Shown in pieces: positions 42,085 to 52,433 of a stretch of 64,000 nucleotides of DNA (its first letter is position 1; each line of letters starts with the position of its first letter). This stretch comes from Rugosibacter aromaticivorans (GTDB taxonomy: Bacteria; Pseudomonadota; Gammaproteobacteria; Burkholderiales; Rhodocyclaceae), in NCBI RefSeq assembly GCF_000934545.1, contig NZ_CP010554.1:682001-746000 (forward strand), in the 5' to 3' direction. Below the pieces are notes generated by a model that was given only the letters and a program-made list of their open reading frames with translations, was not told the origin of the DNA and did no database searches. Position numbers and translations under genes: made by a program.

Positions 42085-43569
42085 ATGATGAGCAAATTCA
42101 CTGCCGCCGTTGATCTTGGGTCTAACAGCTTTCGATTACAAATTGGACGTATTGTCGACAACCAAATTTATCCGCTGGATGGGCTGAAAGAGACGGTTCG
42201 TTTGGCCGCTGGCCTGACTCCGGACAAGCTACTGGATAACGCGGCACAACAGCGGGGCCTTAAGGCACTGTCTATTTTTGCTGAACGATTGCGAGATTTT
42301 GATGCGACAGCGGTGCGTGCTGTGGCCACGAACACTTTTCGCGTGGCAAAAAATGCCAAAGCATTCTTACAGAAAGCCGAGGCTACGCTTGGTTTTCCGA
42401 TTGAGATTATTTCCGGTCGGGAAGAGGCGCGGCTCATTTACCTTGGGGTTGCACATACTTTGCCTAATCCTAGGCAACGGCAACTGGTGATTGATATTGG
42501 TGGTGGTTCGACGGAGCTGATCGTTGGCCAAAACAGCGAGCCCATTGAACTTGAATCACTCTACATGGGGTGTGTTAGCTACAGTTTGCGGTTTTTCCCC
42601 GCAGGACGTGTGGATAAGAGTAATTTTCGGGCAGCAGAACTTTCTGCACGCCAAGAGTTGCAAAGTATTGTTCATGCTTACCGTAAAACGGGTTGGGATG
42701 AGGCGATTGGCTCTTCGGGCACAGCCAAGGCCATCATGGATTTACTGGAGCAAAATAAATTATCTGATCATGGCATCACCCAGCGGGGATTAAATAATCT
42801 GTGTGCCGAGCTGATACGCGCAGGAAGCGCCTCGCGCATGCGTTTGCAGGGTTTGCGGGCAGATCGATTGCCTGTGTTACCGGGTGGTTTGGCCATTATG
42901 TCGGCTATTTTCAATGCGTTTGATCTGGAGCGCATGGCGTTTTCTGAAGGGGCGTTACGGCTCGGTGTGCTATACGATCAGCTTGGCCGCTACCACCACC
43001 ATGATATGCGTGAGGTAACGGTGAATCGCTTCATGCAGCGCTACGAAGTTGATCGACGTCAGGCGGCGAGGGTGACGCAAACAGCATTAAGCCTGTTGCA
43101 GCAACTGGTGCCCGCAACCCGCGAAGCAGATAATTCCGATGCGCAGTTTTTGGTGTGGGCGGCAAGGCTGCATGAGGTGGGCATTTCGGTTGCACATTCA
43201 AGTTATCACAAACATAGTGCCTATATTCTTTCGAATGCCGACATGCCTGGTTTTTCGCGGCGTGATCAGGCTAGATTGTCTCGACTTGTGCTGGCGCATC
43301 GGGGCAAGCTGGAACGGATTAACCCGCTGGAAAAAAACGCATCGGAATGGACGCTGATCTTTTGTTTACGTATTGCTGTGCTGCTTCATCGTGTACGTGA
43401 TGATCAGGTATTACCTCCGTTGGATGTTTGGTTCACCAAAGTAGGTTTTCAATTAGAGGTGGGTGATGGCGGGCTCGACCTATTGCCCCTGACGGCAGCT
43501 GCTTTGATGGAAGAGGCAAAGCAGTGGTCAGCTGTGGGTGGCGAATTAAAGATTCAAGCTAAGCCTTAG
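42085..43569 (+). CDS. ppx: Exopolyphosphatase (Ppx/GppA family)
   Basis: 494 residues. AAVDLGSNSFRLQIGRI is the first phosphate-binding motif, SGREEARLIYLGV and VIDIGGGSTELIVG the next, typical of the ASKHA-fold Ppx/GppA family. The C-terminal HD-like part includes RLHEVGISVAHSSYHKHSAYIL. It removes terminal phosphate from polyphosphate or pppGpp. An ATG at 42088 is an equally good start. It pairs with ppk for polyphosphate turnover. Confidence 0.93.
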   Translation: MMSKFTAAVDLGSNSFRLQIGRIVDNQIYPLDGLKETVRLAAGLTPDKLLDNAAQQRGLKALSIFAERLRDFDATAVRAVATNTFRVAKNAKAFLQKAEATLGFPIEIISGREEARLIYLGVAHTLPNPRQRQLVIDIGGGSTELIVGQNSEPIELESLYMGCVSYSLRFFPAGRVDKSNFRAAELSARQELQSIVHAYRKTGWDEAIGSSGTAKAIMDLLEQNKLSDHGITQRGLNNLCAELIRAGSASRMRLQGLRADRLPVLPGGLAIMSAIFNAFDLERMAFSEGALRLGVLYDQLGRYHHHDMREVTVNRFMQRYEVDRRQAARVTQTALSLLQQLVPATREADNSDAQFLVWAARLHEVGISVAHSSYHKHSAYILSNADMPGFSRRDQARLSRLVLAHRGKLERINPLEKNASEWTLIFCLRIAVLLHRVRDDQVLPPLDVWFTKVGFQLEVGDGGLDLLPLTAAALMEEAKQWSAVGGELKIQAKP

Positions 43570-43572
43570 CCG

Positions 43573-43599
43573 AATCCGGCAACAGCTGATTGCCGGTTT
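43573..43599. terminator. Possible terminator between ppx and dsbB
   Basis: CCGGCA and TGCCGG pair around a nine-base loop, with AA before and TTT after. It is weak but located between two convergent genes. Confidence 0.45.
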
Positions 43600-43661
43600 G
43601 GGTGAAAAAATCGGTACCCCAAGGGCACGTCCTCCGGAGCGTACTGGTGACAGTGAGCCAG

Positions 43662-44159
43662 TTAGTTTTTACGTCTGACGGCGACAAGCGTGGCTACAGT
43701 GAAGGTGGTGAACGCAATGAGCGACCACTCAGCAATCGATAAGCCTAAAAATTTCCACCCCGCCTCGGAGCATAAGCCCGTGGCTTCGAACAGCAAGGGA
43801 TATTGTGTGCCAGCCCAATCGACAAAATGTTCCCACCACGGTTGATCGGCAGTGCAGCTGACGCCTTTGGCAAAGCGTTGTAGCCAGGTTTGATACGCCG
43901 CAATCCCTGCGCCGGTCAGTGCGGTGATGCTCATGAGTACAGTTGATAAACGGCCTGCGATAGGTCGGCGAGCAAGGAAAAAGGCAGCCGCTGATTCTAT
44001 TGTCAGCGCCAGATAGAGCATGCGTTGCAGAATGCATAACGGACACGCTGCAAGATTAAGTGTGCGCGCTAACACCAGCCCCACAGCTACCAGACCGAAA
44101 GCCGCTAACCCGATTGCGGCTAATAGCCAGCGGCCAGATGCCATGCGCTGCAATGTCAC
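43662..44159 (-). CDS. dsbB: Disulfide bond formation protein B
   Basis: 165 residues with four membrane spans. CPLC at about 39-42 is the quinone-proximal Cys pair, followed by QRMLYLAL. The second periplasmic loop has Cys at about 102 and 130 (GVSCTADQPWW, ATGLCSE). It reoxidises DsbA and passes electrons to quinone. Start is GTG at 44159, overlapping the dsbA stop (GTGA), so the two are coupled. Confidence 0.92.
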   Translation of the reverse strand: MTLQRMASGRWLLAAIGLAAFGLVAVGLVLARTLNLAACPLCILQRMLYLALTIESAAAFFLARRPIAGRLSTVLMSITALTGAGIAAYQTWLQRFAKGVSCTADQPWWEHFVDWAGTQYPLLFEATGLCSEAGWKFLGLSIAEWSLIAFTTFTVATLVAVRRKN

Positions 44160-44806
44160 TTGGTTTTTCTCTTGCGCTCGGCGCGCGCTTTGGCAACGAG
44201 CGAGTCCACATGTTTTAACAAGTCACCAAAGTTGGCTGCTGACTCATTGTTAAGGAGATATTTGCCATCGACAACCAGACTCGGGACTCCTTGAATATGG
44301 GCAGATGCGGATTCTTGATCTGCGCGCGGCACCATGCTTTGTATGCTGAACGAACTCAGCATAGCGCCGAACTTCTTGCCATCCAGCCCGTTTTTAACAG
44401 CCCAGTCGATAACTACTTCATCACTGTTGAAATTGATGCGATCTTCATGCAGTGCTTTAAAGACGGCACCATTCAGGCGAGGCAGGTCTCCCATGGCATC
44501 CAGCGTGAAATAGACACGCGACAGCCGCGCCCATGATGGGCGATTAAAACTGACTGGCACGCGGCGCAAGGTGACATCTTTGGGCAGCTTGGCCGCCCAT
44601 GCATCGAGTACGGGATGAAAGTCATTGCAGTGGGGGCAGCCGTAAGAGAAAAATTCGACTACTTCGATTTTGTCTTTAGGAACAGCCAGTGGCTGGTCAA
44701 TCATGCTGTAATCGCGTCCGGATTGAAGTTCGTCAGCATAGCTGGCGGTGCTGCCGATAAACGCGACGAACAGCAGGCTGGATAAAAAGCGCATCAATAA
44801 CGTCAT
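44156..44806 (-). CDS. dsbA: Thiol:disulfide interchange protein DsbA
   Basis: 216 residues from the ATG at 44806 with GGAG just before. A signal peptide of about 24 residues ends at SYADE. CPHC at 57-60 is the active site, and GVPSLVVDGKYLL contains the cis-Pro. It oxidises newly exported proteins in the periplasm. A longer frame to 44944 overlaps gcvP and has no signal-peptide logic. dsbB follows with overlap. Confidence 0.93.
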   Translation of the reverse strand: MTLLMRFLSSLLFVAFIGSTASYADELQSGRDYSMIDQPLAVPKDKIEVVEFFSYGCPHCNDFHPVLDAWAAKLPKDVTLRRVPVSFNRPSWARLSRVYFTLDAMGDLPRLNGAVFKALHEDRINFNSDEVVIDWAVKNGLDGKKFGAMLSSFSIQSMVPRADQESASAHIQGVPSLVVDGKYLLNNESAANFGDLLKHVDSLVAKARAERKRKTK

Positions 44807-44876
44807 GTGGGGCTCCGTTAAAAAGGATTGGACGAGGATTGTATGACAGGGTTCCGTGCGGCAGCGGCAGGTGCAA

Positions 44877-47696
44877 TTATCTAACACTTTCTTCAATGGG
44901 AACGCAGGCGCAAAACAAGGTGCGATCGCCATACGCATCGTCAATCCGATTCACCGACGGCCAGAATTTATTCGCCGCTACCCAGGGCAGCGGAAAGACC
45001 GCCGTTGCGCGCGGATAAGGCCGCGTCCATTCAGCAACCAGGTCAGCGCTGGTATGTGGCGCGTGCCTGAGCGGCGAGGCGTCCAGCAACCACTCGCCGC
45101 GCTCGATCTGGCGAATTTCTTCACGAATTGAAATCATGGCGGCGCAGAAGCGGTCGAGTTCGGCTTTGTTTTCGGATTCAGTGGGTTCCACCATCAGCGT
45201 GCCGGCGACCGGAAAGCTGACGGTTGGCGCGTGAAAGCCATAGTCCATCAGGCGTTTGGCGATGTCGCTTTCAGTCACGCCCGTGTTGCTCTTGATAGTG
45301 CGGATATCCAGAATGCATTCATGCGCCACACGGCCCTGCACGCCGGCATATAGCACTGGGTAATGTCCGGTCAGGCGTGCGGCAATATAGTTGGCGTTGA
45401 GGATGGCGATTTCACTGGCACGCCGCAAACCGCTGCCACCCAGCAGCGTGATGTACATCCAGGAGATGGGCAGGATGGCCGCCGAACCCCAGGGTGCGGC
45501 AGAAACTGCGCCTTGTCCGTTCTGCCCTGGTAAAAAGGGTATGAGGTGGGACTTGACGCCAATCGGCCCCATGCCCGGCCCGCCACCGCCATGCGGGATG
45601 GCGAAGGTTTTGTGCAGGTTGATGTGGGCAACGTCGGCGCCAATATCGGCTGGACGGGTGAGGCCGACCTGGGCATTGAGGTTGGCCCCATCCATATACA
45701 CCTGGCCGCTGTGCGCATGAATGATGGCGCAGATGTCTTTGACTGCTGCCTCGAACACGCCATGCGTGGACGGGTAGGTGAGCATCAGGCAGGACAGTTT
45801 TGCCGCGTGCTGGCCAGCCTTAGCCTCAAGGTCGGCAAGATCGATATTCCCTTGTGCATCGCAGGCCACGGCGATCACCTCGAGGCCGCACATCTGCGCC
45901 GTGGCCGGATTGGTGCCGTGAGCTGATTTAGGGATCAGGCAGATGTTGCGGTGCGCCTCATTACGGCTGGCCTGATAGCGGCGGATGGCGGTGAGACCCG
46001 CATATTCACCTTGTGCGCCGGAATTTGGCTGTAGCGAAACGGCGTCAAAGCCGGTGATCGCCATGAGTTGCGCTGATAGCTTGCGGAAAAGTTCGGCATA
46101 GCCTTGTGTTTGGTCAGGTGGCGCAAAAGGATGAATCTGCGCGAATTCCGGCCATGACACGGGAATCATCTCGGCAGCGGCATTCAGCTTCATGGTGCAG
46201 GAACCCAGCGGGATCATCGAATGGTCGAGTGCGAGATCACGATTTTGCAGCCGCTTGAGATAGCGCAGCAGGCCATGCTCGGTGTGATGCGAATTGAATA
46301 CGGGGTGGGTAAGGAAAGTAGAGGTGCGTTGCAGGGCGGGTGGAATGGCGCACGGTGTGGTGTCATCGAGAGCAGCTGATTTGCCGAAAATTGCCAGCAG
46401 GCAGGCAATGTCTTCGCGCGTCGTGGTCTCGTCAACGCTGATGGCTATCGTAGTCGCGTTGACCGGACGCAGGTTGTAGCCCGCCGCTGCGGCGGCGGCA
46501 TGAATGCGCGCCGTCTCACCAGCGCCGACTTTTATCTGGATCGTGTCGAAGAACGCACCATTAACCTCCAGTGCCTGCGCCAGCAGCGCGGCCAGCCGGT
46601 GAATACGGCCGGCAATCGTGCGCAAGCCGTGCGGTCCATGCCATACGGCATATATGCCAGCCATGTTGGCAAGCAGCACTTGCGACGTGCAGATGTTGGA
46701 GTTGGCCTTCTCGCGGCGGATATGCTGTTCGCGGGTTTGCAACGCCATGCGATAGGCGGGTTTGCCCCGCGCATCTTTCGAGACGCCGATGATGCGGCCC
46801 GGCATGGCGCGCACAGTGGCCTCACGTGTGGCGAAAAAGGCGGCATGCGGGCCGCCGTAACCCATCGGCACGCCGAAACGCTGGGATGAGCCGAGCACAA
46901 TATCCGCACCCATTTCCCCTGGCGGCTTGAGCAGCACCAGCGCCATCAAATCGGAGGCAACAGCCACGATGCCACCGGCATTTTTTATCGCGGCGATAGG
47001 TGCAGAAAGATCGGCGATTGCGCCGTGTGCATTCGGGTATTGCAGCAGCGCGCCAAAAACAGCGTGTTGACCGGCATCTTCCGGGCGGCCGAAAACCAGC
47101 TCGAAACCAAACCCGGCAGCGCGGGTTTTCAGCACGGCAATAGTCTGCGGGAAGCAGGCGTCATCGACAAAGAAGACATTGCTTTCCACCTTGGCAATGC
47201 GTCGCGCCATGGCCATGGCTTCGGCTGCCGCCGTGGCTTCGTCGAGCAATGACGCATTGCTGATTTCCATGCCGGTCAGATCGGTCACCATTTGCTGGAA
47301 GTTGATCAGCGCTTCCAGTCGCCCTTGGGAAATTTCTGCCTGATACGGCGTGTAGGCGGTATACCAGCCGGGGTTTTCAAACAGGTTGCGCAAAATCACC
47401 GGTGGCGTGTGCGTGCCGTAATAGCCCAGGCCGATGCAGGACTTTTTGACGTTATTTTTTTCTGCGATGGTCCGTAAGGCAGCCAGGGCAGCCTGTTCTG
47501 GCATGGGCGCGGGCAAGTCCAGTGAGCGAGTTAGGCGGATGGCTGCGGGCACTGTTGCGTCAATCAGTGTCGCCAGCGAATCGACGCCGACTGTGGCGAG
47601 CATCTGCTGTACTTCGCCATCATCCGGCCCGATATGACGGGCGACAAACTCAGCGCGTTGTTCGAGTTCTGCAAGCGGGCGGAGCAAAGGATTCAT
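44877..47696 (-). CDS. gcvP: Glycine dehydrogenase (decarboxylating), P protein
   Basis: 939 residues, the normal length for a fused P protein. [10 protein letters not shown] opens it; the central [13 protein letters not shown] and [21 protein letters not shown], with the PLP Lys, are diagnostic. It decarboxylates glycine and loads the aminomethyl group on lipoyl-GcvH. It starts inside the gcvH stop (ATGA). Residues 389-395 (KVGAGET) correspond to a copy of the dispersed 22-bp motif, in a segment I would not expect to be strongly conserved. Confidence 0.96.
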   Translation of the reverse strand: MNPLLRPLAELEQRAEFVARHIGPDDGEVQQMLATVGVDSLATLIDATVPAAIRLTRSLDLPAPMPEQAALAALRTIAEKNNVKKSCIGLGYYGTHTPPVILRNLFENPGWYTAYTPYQAEISQGRLEALINFQQMVTDLTGMEISNASLLDEATAAAEAMAMARRIAKVESNVFFVDDACFPQTIAVLKTRAAGFGFELVFGRPEDAGQHAVFGALLQYPNAHGAIADLSAPIAAIKNAGGIVAVASDLMALVLLKPPGEMGADIVLGSSQRFGVPMGYGGPHAAFFATREATVRAMPGRIIGVSKDARGKPAYRMALQTREQHIRREKANSNICTSQVLLANMAGIYAVWHGPHGLRTIAGRIHRLAALLAQALEVNGAFFDTIQIKVGAGETARIHAAAAAAGYNLRPVNATTIAISVDETTTREDIACLLAIFGKSAALDDTTPCAIPPALQRTSTFLTHPVFNSHHTEHGLLRYLKRLQNRDLALDHSMIPLGSCTMKLNAAAEMIPVSWPEFAQIHPFAPPDQTQGYAELFRKLSAQLMAITGFDAVSLQPNSGAQGEYAGLTAIRRYQASRNEAHRNICLIPKSAHGTNPATAQMCGLEVIAVACDAQGNIDLADLEAKAGQHAAKLSCLMLTYPSTHGVFEAAVKDICAIIHAHSGQVYMDGANLNAQVGLTRPADIGADVAHINLHKTFAIPHGGGGPGMGPIGVKSHLIPFLPGQNGQGAVSAAPWGSAAILPISWMYITLLGGSGLRRASEIAILNANYIAARLTGHYPVLYAGVQGRVAHECILDIRTIKSNTGVTESDIAKRLMDYGFHAPTVSFPVAGTLMVEPTESENKAELDRFCAAMISIREEIRQIERGEWLLDASPLRHAPHTSADLVAEWTRPYPRATAVFPLPWVAANKFWPSVNRIDDAYGDRTLFCACVPIEESVR
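46511..46532 (-). repeat. Copy of dispersed 22-bp repeat in gcvP
   Basis: 21 of 22 bases match; sense orientation, frame 0 (K-V-G-A-G-E-T). Confidence 0.85.
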
Positions 47697-48079
47697 AGCG
47701 TGGCAGCGTAGGCATCCGCGTCAAGCAGGGCGCTGAGTTGGGCAGCCATTTCAGTCGGATTGGATGGTTTGATGCGGAACAACCAGTTGTCATAAGGGGA
47801 GCTATTCACCGACTCCGGTACGTCGGCTACCGCCTGATTGATGGCGATGACTTCGCCAGATACCGGCGCATAAATGTCGGAGGCTGCCTTGACCGATTCG
47901 ACCACTGCGCATTCCTCGCCCACCTTGAGCACGCGACCGATGACCGGCAGTTCAAGAAAGACAATGTCGCCCAGCGCTTCCTGGGCATGATCGGTAATGC
48001 CTACAGTAATCGTGCCGTCAGATTCTGCTTTGCTCCATTCGTGCGATGCAGCGTATTTCAGATGGGTGGGGATGTTCAT
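47693..48079 (-). CDS. gcvH: Glycine cleavage system H protein
   Basis: 128 residues. [30 protein letters not shown] is the classical start, and [17 protein letters not shown] holds the lipoylated Lys64. It shuttles the aminomethyl group between P, T and L proteins. gcvT ends 11 bases upstream and gcvP overlaps its stop, giving one transcript under the riboswitch. Confidence 0.96.
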   Translation of the reverse strand: MNIPTHLKYAASHEWSKAESDGTITVGITDHAQEALGDIVFLELPVIGRVLKVGEECAVVESVKAASDIYAPVSGEVIAINQAVADVPESVNSSPYDNWLFRIKPSNPTEMAAQLSALLDADAYAATL

Positions 48080-48090
48080 GGCTGTTTTCC

Positions 48091-49218
48091 TCAGAGTAAA
48101 GATTTTCCGTTGCGAACAAAAGGGGGTTTGACGACCCGCGCCTTGAGGCGCTTGTCACGAATTTCGACATCAACTTCGCTACCCAAGGGAACGCCAATAG
48201 ACCCAATAGGCAGACGTGCGAAAGCGATGGACTGATTGAGTGTAGGCGAAAATGTGCCGCTGGTAATCTCGCCTTCACCCAGCGGCGTGATGACTTTCTG
48301 GTGTGCGCGCAAAATGCCGCGCTCGAGCAGCAGCAAGCCGATGAATTGATGCGCTGCTCGCCGTGTTGCCAGCGCCGACTTTCCGATGAAGTCGCGATTG
48401 GCGTCTTGCTTATCGATTGTCCAGGCAAGCCCGGTATCGAGCGGCGAGGTGGTTTCATCCATGTCTTGACCATACAGATTCATGCCGGCTTCAAGACGCA
48501 AGGTGTCGCGTGCGCCCAGGCCGCAGGGTTTGATGCCGGTGGCAATCAGTTTTTGCCAGACTTCCGCTGCGGCGCTGGCGGGCAGGGTGATTTCGAAGCC
48601 ATCTTCGCCGGTGTAGCCGGTGCGCGCAATCAGCCAAAGACCCTTATCCGTTGGCCATTCGCAGGCATGAAACGGCGCCAGCGATTCAGTGGCGGCACGA
48701 CTGGCGGGGAAGGCCGCCCAGAAACGTTCGCGCACCTGCGGGCCTTGCACGGCAAGCATGGCGAGGGCGTGTTTTTTTTCACTCTCGTCTTCGCCTCCGC
48801 GGCGGGAAGTGATCTTTGCATCAAATCCTGCCAGTTGCGCTTGCATCCAGGTTATATCTTTTTCCGCGGTTCCGGCATTGACGACGAGGCGGTAGCACGT
48901 CGGCGTAAAAAAATAGACGATCAAATCATCAATGACGCCACCACTTTCATTCAGCATGCAGGAATACAGGGCCCGCCCGGTCGTGGCGAGTTTGGCTACA
49001 TCATTTGCCAGCAGGTGACGCAGAAAGCGCGTGGCGTCCGGCCCGATCAAGTCCAGCGCGCACATATGGGAAACATCGAACAGGCCGGCATCGCGTCGTA
49101 CGGCATGGTGTTCTTCAATCTGCGAACCATAATGAATCGGCATTTCCCAACCGGCGAAATCGACGATGCGGGCACCGGCGGCAAGGTGGGCGGCATAAAG
49201 CGGGGTGCGCTCTGGCAT
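48091..49218 (-). CDS. gcvT: Aminomethyltransferase, glycine cleavage T protein
   Basis: 375 residues. [25 protein letters not shown] and [12 protein letters not shown] are the usual N-terminal folate-binding segments; [12 protein letters not shown] and [18 protein letters not shown] follow. It transfers the one-carbon unit to tetrahydrofolate. First gene of gcvTHP and directly behind the glycine riboswitch. Residues about 280-286 (KSALATR) are a copy of the dispersed 22-bp motif, in a different frame from that in gcvP. Confidence 0.96.
   Translation of the reverse strand: MPERTPLYAAHLAAGARIVDFAGWEMPIHYGSQIEEHHAVRRDAGLFDVSHMCALDLIGPDATRFLRHLLANDVAKLATTGRALYSCMLNESGGVIDDLIVYFFTPTCYRLVVNAGTAEKDITWMQAQLAGFDAKITSRRGGEDESEKKHALAMLAVQGPQVRERFWAAFPASRAATESLAPFHACEWPTDKGLWLIARTGYTGEDGFEITLPASAAAEVWQKLIATGIKPCGLGARDTLRLEAGMNLYGQDMDETTSPLDTGLAWTIDKQDANRDFIGKSALATRRAAHQFIGLLLLERGILRAHQKVITPLGEGEITSGTFSPTLNQSIAFARLPIGSIGVPLGSEVDVEIRDKRLKARVVKPPFVRNGKSLL
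48361..48382 (-). repeat. Copy of dispersed 22-bp repeat in gcvT
   Basis: 20 of 22 bases match; sense orientation, shifted frame (K-S-A-L-A-T-R). Confidence 0.8.
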
Positions 49219-49264
49219 GGGTTACTCCTGGACAAAAAAGGGGACGCAACGGCATGCCGTTACA

Positions 49265-49457
49265 CCCCATCTGTCCTTGGCACCTGAGAGATTTACCCCG
49301 TCGGTGGGCAAGCTGCACGTTCATCGTTTACCTGAACGGTGCGCTGCCACTCTCCAGATTTTTGCTGCGTCGTCGGCCCTTTTGCCTGAGCGGTTCCTGG
49401 GGGTTGCGCCTTCGGCGGTGACAGCGGGAATGTTACTCTTGTGTCACTCTCTCCCAA
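49265..49457 (-). promoter_or_regulatory. Tandem glycine riboswitch upstream of gcvT
   Basis: Read on the minus strand, the first aptamer contains GGGAGAG, CGCCGAAGGCGCAA, CTCAGGCAAAAGGGCC and ATCTGGAGAG. The second contains CACCGACGGGGTAAA, CTCTCAGGTGCCAAGGACAG and ATGGGG. These are the conserved blocks of the two-aptamer glycine riboswitch. It lies about 50 bases before gcvT and should turn on gcvTHP when glycine is abundant. Confidence 0.93.
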
Positions 49458-49581
49458 CGACCAAGGAGGATTGTAACCTCCCAAACAATCTTCTGTCGGC
49501 TTTTTCAGGAAAATGCTTCTTTGATTGGATTGTTTCGCGTACTATTCATACCAATGGCGTACCAATGGCAAACTACTGTAT

Positions 49582-49650
49582 TACTGTATACATCGTGCTG
49601 CATATATCGCGTTGCATCGCGTTGTATCGCGATTTACCGCGATTTAATAC
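49582..49650. repeat. Imperfect decamer array downstream of tRNA-Leu
   Basis: Successive ten-base units ATATATCGC, GTTGCATCGC, GTTGTATCGC, GATTTACCGC and GATTTA occupy 49603-49646, preceded by AT-rich sequence. Stretch 49458-49654 holds no gene that I can support. Confidence 0.6.
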
Positions 49651-49654
49651 TTTT

Positions 49655-49742
49655 TGGTGCCCAGGAGAGGACTCGAACCTCCACAGTGTTGCCACCGCTA
49701 GGACCTGAACCTAGTGCGTCTACCAATTCCGCCACCTGGGCA
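49655..49742 (-). tRNA. tRNA-Leu (CAG)
   Basis: On the minus strand the gene starts TGCCCAGGTGGCGGAATTGG, has anticodon arm CTAGGTTCAGGTCCTAG (anticodon CAG), a long variable arm, T-arm GGTTCGAGTCC and ends CCA. Acceptor stem TGCCCAG pairs with CTGGGCA. 88 bases. Confidence 0.95.
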
Positions 49743-49782
49743 ATACTCAAACGAGGCGCGGATTCTATAGGAAAAAGTCAGA

Positions 49783-51999
49783 TTGTCAAACACACCAAAA
49801 CCTCTTGCTAAGCTTTCCAAGATTCGCCGGGCTGATCCCGAGCTCGCTCGCGAGCAGGCGCAATATGAGCGTCCGCTGCCCAGCCGCGAGTACATATTGC
49901 AAATTCTGGTTACCGAAGGTGCTCCGCTCAGTACGGATCGGCTGGTTGAATTGCTGGATATTCAACCGGACGAGATGGAGCCATTCCGTCGGCGTCTAGG
50001 CGCTATGGCACGCGATGCGCAACTCATGCAGAACCGTCGTGATGACTGGTTGATTCCGGATAAGGCGGATCTGGTTCGTGGCCGCGTCATTGGGCATCCC
50101 GATGGGTTTGGTTTTCTGGCACCAGAAGAAGGTTCAGGCGATATTTTTCTTTCTGCCAAAGAGATGGACAAGGTGCTGCATGGTGATCGAGTGATCGCAC
50201 GCGTGATCGGTGTTGATCGTAAAGGGCGCCCCGAGGGAAAGATTGTCGAGGTTACCGAGCGCGTCAATAAAACGCTGGTCGGGCGAGTGCTCGAAGAGCA
50301 TGGCGTGGTTTTTGTCGTACCGGAAAACCGCCGCATTAGTCAGGATATTTTTCTGGCACCGGCGGAGAAAGGGCCCAAAAAATTACCCAGGCCGACTGCG
50401 GGCCAAATTGTGATGGTCGAGCTGATCGAGCAACCAAGCAAGAATTCGCAGCCGATAGGCCGCATTGTCGAAGTGCTCGGCAATTACGCTGACCCCGGAA
50501 TGGAAATTGAAATTGCACTGAGAAAACATGAGCTGCCTTTTGATTTTTCAAAAGAGGCGCTGGCTGAAACGAAAAAATTGCCGGATGGCGTACGCAAGTC
50601 GGACTGGAAGGGCCGCGAAGATATTACGCGCATGCCGCTGGTAACCATTGATAGCGAGACAGCGAAAGACTTTGATGATGCGGTTTATTGCGAGCGACAA
50701 GGCAAGGGGTTTCGGCTCGTCGTTGCCATTGCGGATGTTTCGCACTACGTCACAGAAAATGGTGCGTTAGATCGGGAGGCCTATGAGCGCGGAAACTCGG
50801 TGTATTTTCCGCGTCGTGTGATTCCGATGCTGCCAGAAAAGTTGTCGAATGGATTGTGTTCACTCAATCCACAGGTTGAGCGTTTGTGCATGGTTTGTGA
50901 CATGGCCATCAATGGGTCTGGTACGATTACTCGCTACCGGTTTTATCCTGCGGTGATGTTTTCGCATGCACGCTTGACGTATACCGAGGTGGCCGCAGCA
51001 CTCTATGAAAAAGAAGCCAGTGCCTGCGCGAAACTAGCCCCTGTATTGCCTCATCTTGAAGCATTGGAGGCGCTTTATCGACAGTTAGCCAAGGCGCGCG
51101 CGAAACGCGGTGCGATTGATTTTGAAACGGTTGAGACGCGTATGTTGTTTGATGAGAATGGCAAGATTGACCGGATCGAGCCATACGAGCGAAACGATGC
51201 GCATCGATTGATTGAAGAGTGCATGCTGGCAGCTAACGTTTGTGCCTCCGGATTTTTGCATGAGCAAGAACACCCGACGCTGTATCGCGTGCACGAAGGG
51301 CCAACGCCAGAGCGTCTGGAAAAGCTGCGCGATTTTCTGGGAACTTTTGGGCTGCAATTGAGCGGTGGAAACACCCCCAGCGCAAAGGATTATGCAGCTC
51401 TGCTAAGCAAAATCGGCACTCGGCCAGATCGGCAGTTACTGCAAACCGTCATGCTCCGTTCCCTGCGGCAGGCAATTTATAGCCCGGATAATGTGGGCCA
51501 TTTTGGTTTGGCGTATGAGAGCTACACCCACTTTACGTCGCCGATTCGGCGCTATCCTGATTTACTGGTGCATCGCGCCATAAAGTCGGCGCTGGCAAGA
51601 CGGCGATATGAGCCGGGTAACTGGGAGGAAATCGGTTTGCACTGCTCAAAAACGGAACGCCGTGCTGACGAAGCAACGCGCGATGTGGAGATGTGGCTTA
51701 AGTGCTATTACATGCGCGATCGTGTTGGCGAAGTTTTTGAGGGCAGCATTTCTTCCGTTGTTCCGTTCGGAATTTTCATTGCGCTGGATGGTGTTTTTGT
51801 TGAAGGCCTGGTTCATGTGTCAGAACTCGGGCAGGACTACTTCCACTTCGATGAGAAAACACACACCATGGTTGGAGAGCGTAGCGGCCGACGTTTTCGT
51901 TTATCTGACCGTGTTCGGGTGCAGTTGGTGCGCGTGGATATGGAAGCCAGCAAGATTGATTTTCGGTTGGCAGATGCGCCGCTAGCAGCGCGACGCTAG
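49783..51999 (+). CDS. rnr: Ribonuclease R
   Basis: 738 residues from a TTG at 49783 with AGGAAAAA before it; no ATG fits better. A winged-helix N-terminus (REYILQILVTEGAPLSTDRL) and cold-shock domains are followed by the RNB core with DSETAKDFDDAVYCER (metal-binding Asp residues) and HFGLAYESYTHFTSPIRRYPDLLVHR, then a C-terminal S1 domain (GSISSVVPFGIFIALDGVFVEG). It degrades structured RNA 3' to 5'. Residues about 601-607 (KSALARR) match the dispersed 22-bp motif, where related enzymes have other residues. Confidence 0.94.
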   Translation: MSNTPKPLAKLSKIRRADPELAREQAQYERPLPSREYILQILVTEGAPLSTDRLVELLDIQPDEMEPFRRRLGAMARDAQLMQNRRDDWLIPDKADLVRGRVIGHPDGFGFLAPEEGSGDIFLSAKEMDKVLHGDRVIARVIGVDRKGRPEGKIVEVTERVNKTLVGRVLEEHGVVFVVPENRRISQDIFLAPAEKGPKKLPRPTAGQIVMVELIEQPSKNSQPIGRIVEVLGNYADPGMEIEIALRKHELPFDFSKEALAETKKLPDGVRKSDWKGREDITRMPLVTIDSETAKDFDDAVYCERQGKGFRLVVAIADVSHYVTENGALDREAYERGNSVYFPRRVIPMLPEKLSNGLCSLNPQVERLCMVCDMAINGSGTITRYRFYPAVMFSHARLTYTEVAAALYEKEASACAKLAPVLPHLEALEALYRQLAKARAKRGAIDFETVETRMLFDENGKIDRIEPYERNDAHRLIEECMLAANVCASGFLHEQEHPTLYRVHEGPTPERLEKLRDFLGTFGLQLSGGNTPSAKDYAALLSKIGTRPDRQLLQTVMLRSLRQAIYSPDNVGHFGLAYESYTHFTSPIRRYPDLLVHRAIKSALARRRYEPGNWEEIGLHCSKTERRADEATRDVEMWLKCYYMRDRVGEVFEGSISSVVPFGIFIALDGVFVEGLVHVSELGQDYFHFDEKTHTMVGERSGRRFRLSDRVRVQLVRVDMEASKIDFRLADAPLAARR
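51582..51603 (+). repeat. Copy of dispersed 22-bp repeat in rnr
   Basis: 19 of 22 bases match; sense orientation, same frame as the gcvT copy. Confidence 0.7.
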
Positions 52000-52433
52000 G
52001 TAGAAGGCATCTGGTCACCCAGATGGGCCATAAGGCTCGGCAACAAATGCTCTTCCGCCTTGCGAGTGAGTTCGCCCAGTAACTGATCGGCAATGCCATC
52101 AGTTACTTTCAGGATGGTTGCCGGGAGCTCTTGTTCCAGCCAGTGCGCTAATTCTTTTTGCACTGCATCGCGCTGGGATGCTTGGAGATCGGCTAAAGCG
52201 GGTTCCGGGGCTGTTACTCTTTCCGTTAGCAGGGGAAGGTCGTGGTCAGCGGTGGCGTGCTCTGCGATATGAGGTGTCGGCTCAACGTGGGACACCGTTT
52301 CAATGCCTGTTTCGACAACGGGTGGTGAAACAGGCTGCGATGGAGACGCGATAAACACTCGTCGTCGCTGGATTAGCTTGTCCGCATCCGCCAGCAGTCT
52401 GGCCGTGTCGTCAGTAGGAATAAGGTCAGGCAT
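51996..52433 (-). CDS. Uncharacterised protein downstream of holC
   Basis: About 145 residues from the ATG at 52433, which overlaps the holC stop by 8 bases. The N-terminus MPDLIPTDDTARLLADADKL is hydrophilic, the middle is Pro/Val/Glu-rich and probably disordered, and the C-terminal 60 residues are helical (QKELAHWLEQELPATILKV, then ADQLLGELTRKAEEHLLP). No family recognised. Its place after pepA-holC suggests it is co-expressed with them. It ends in a four-base overlap with the convergent rnr stop. Confidence 0.7.
   Translation of the reverse strand: MPDLIPTDDTARLLADADKLIQRRRVFIASPSQPVSPPVVETGIETVSHVEPTPHIAEHATADHDLPLLTERVTAPEPALADLQASQRDAVQKELAHWLEQELPATILKVTDGIADQLLGELTRKAEEHLLPSLMAHLGDQMPST

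Noticed and set aside
48301..49287. Plus-strand frame of 328 codons opposite gcvT
   Set aside because: Antisense to an intact gcvT and running into the riboswitch; no domain.
49582..49650. Decamer array as a CRISPR
   Set aside because: Units are directly adjacent without spacers and imperfect; no cas genes in the window.
49655..49742. tRNA-Leu as an island attachment site
   Set aside because: Neighbouring genes are gcv and rnr; only short decamer repeats lie beside it and no integrase is present.
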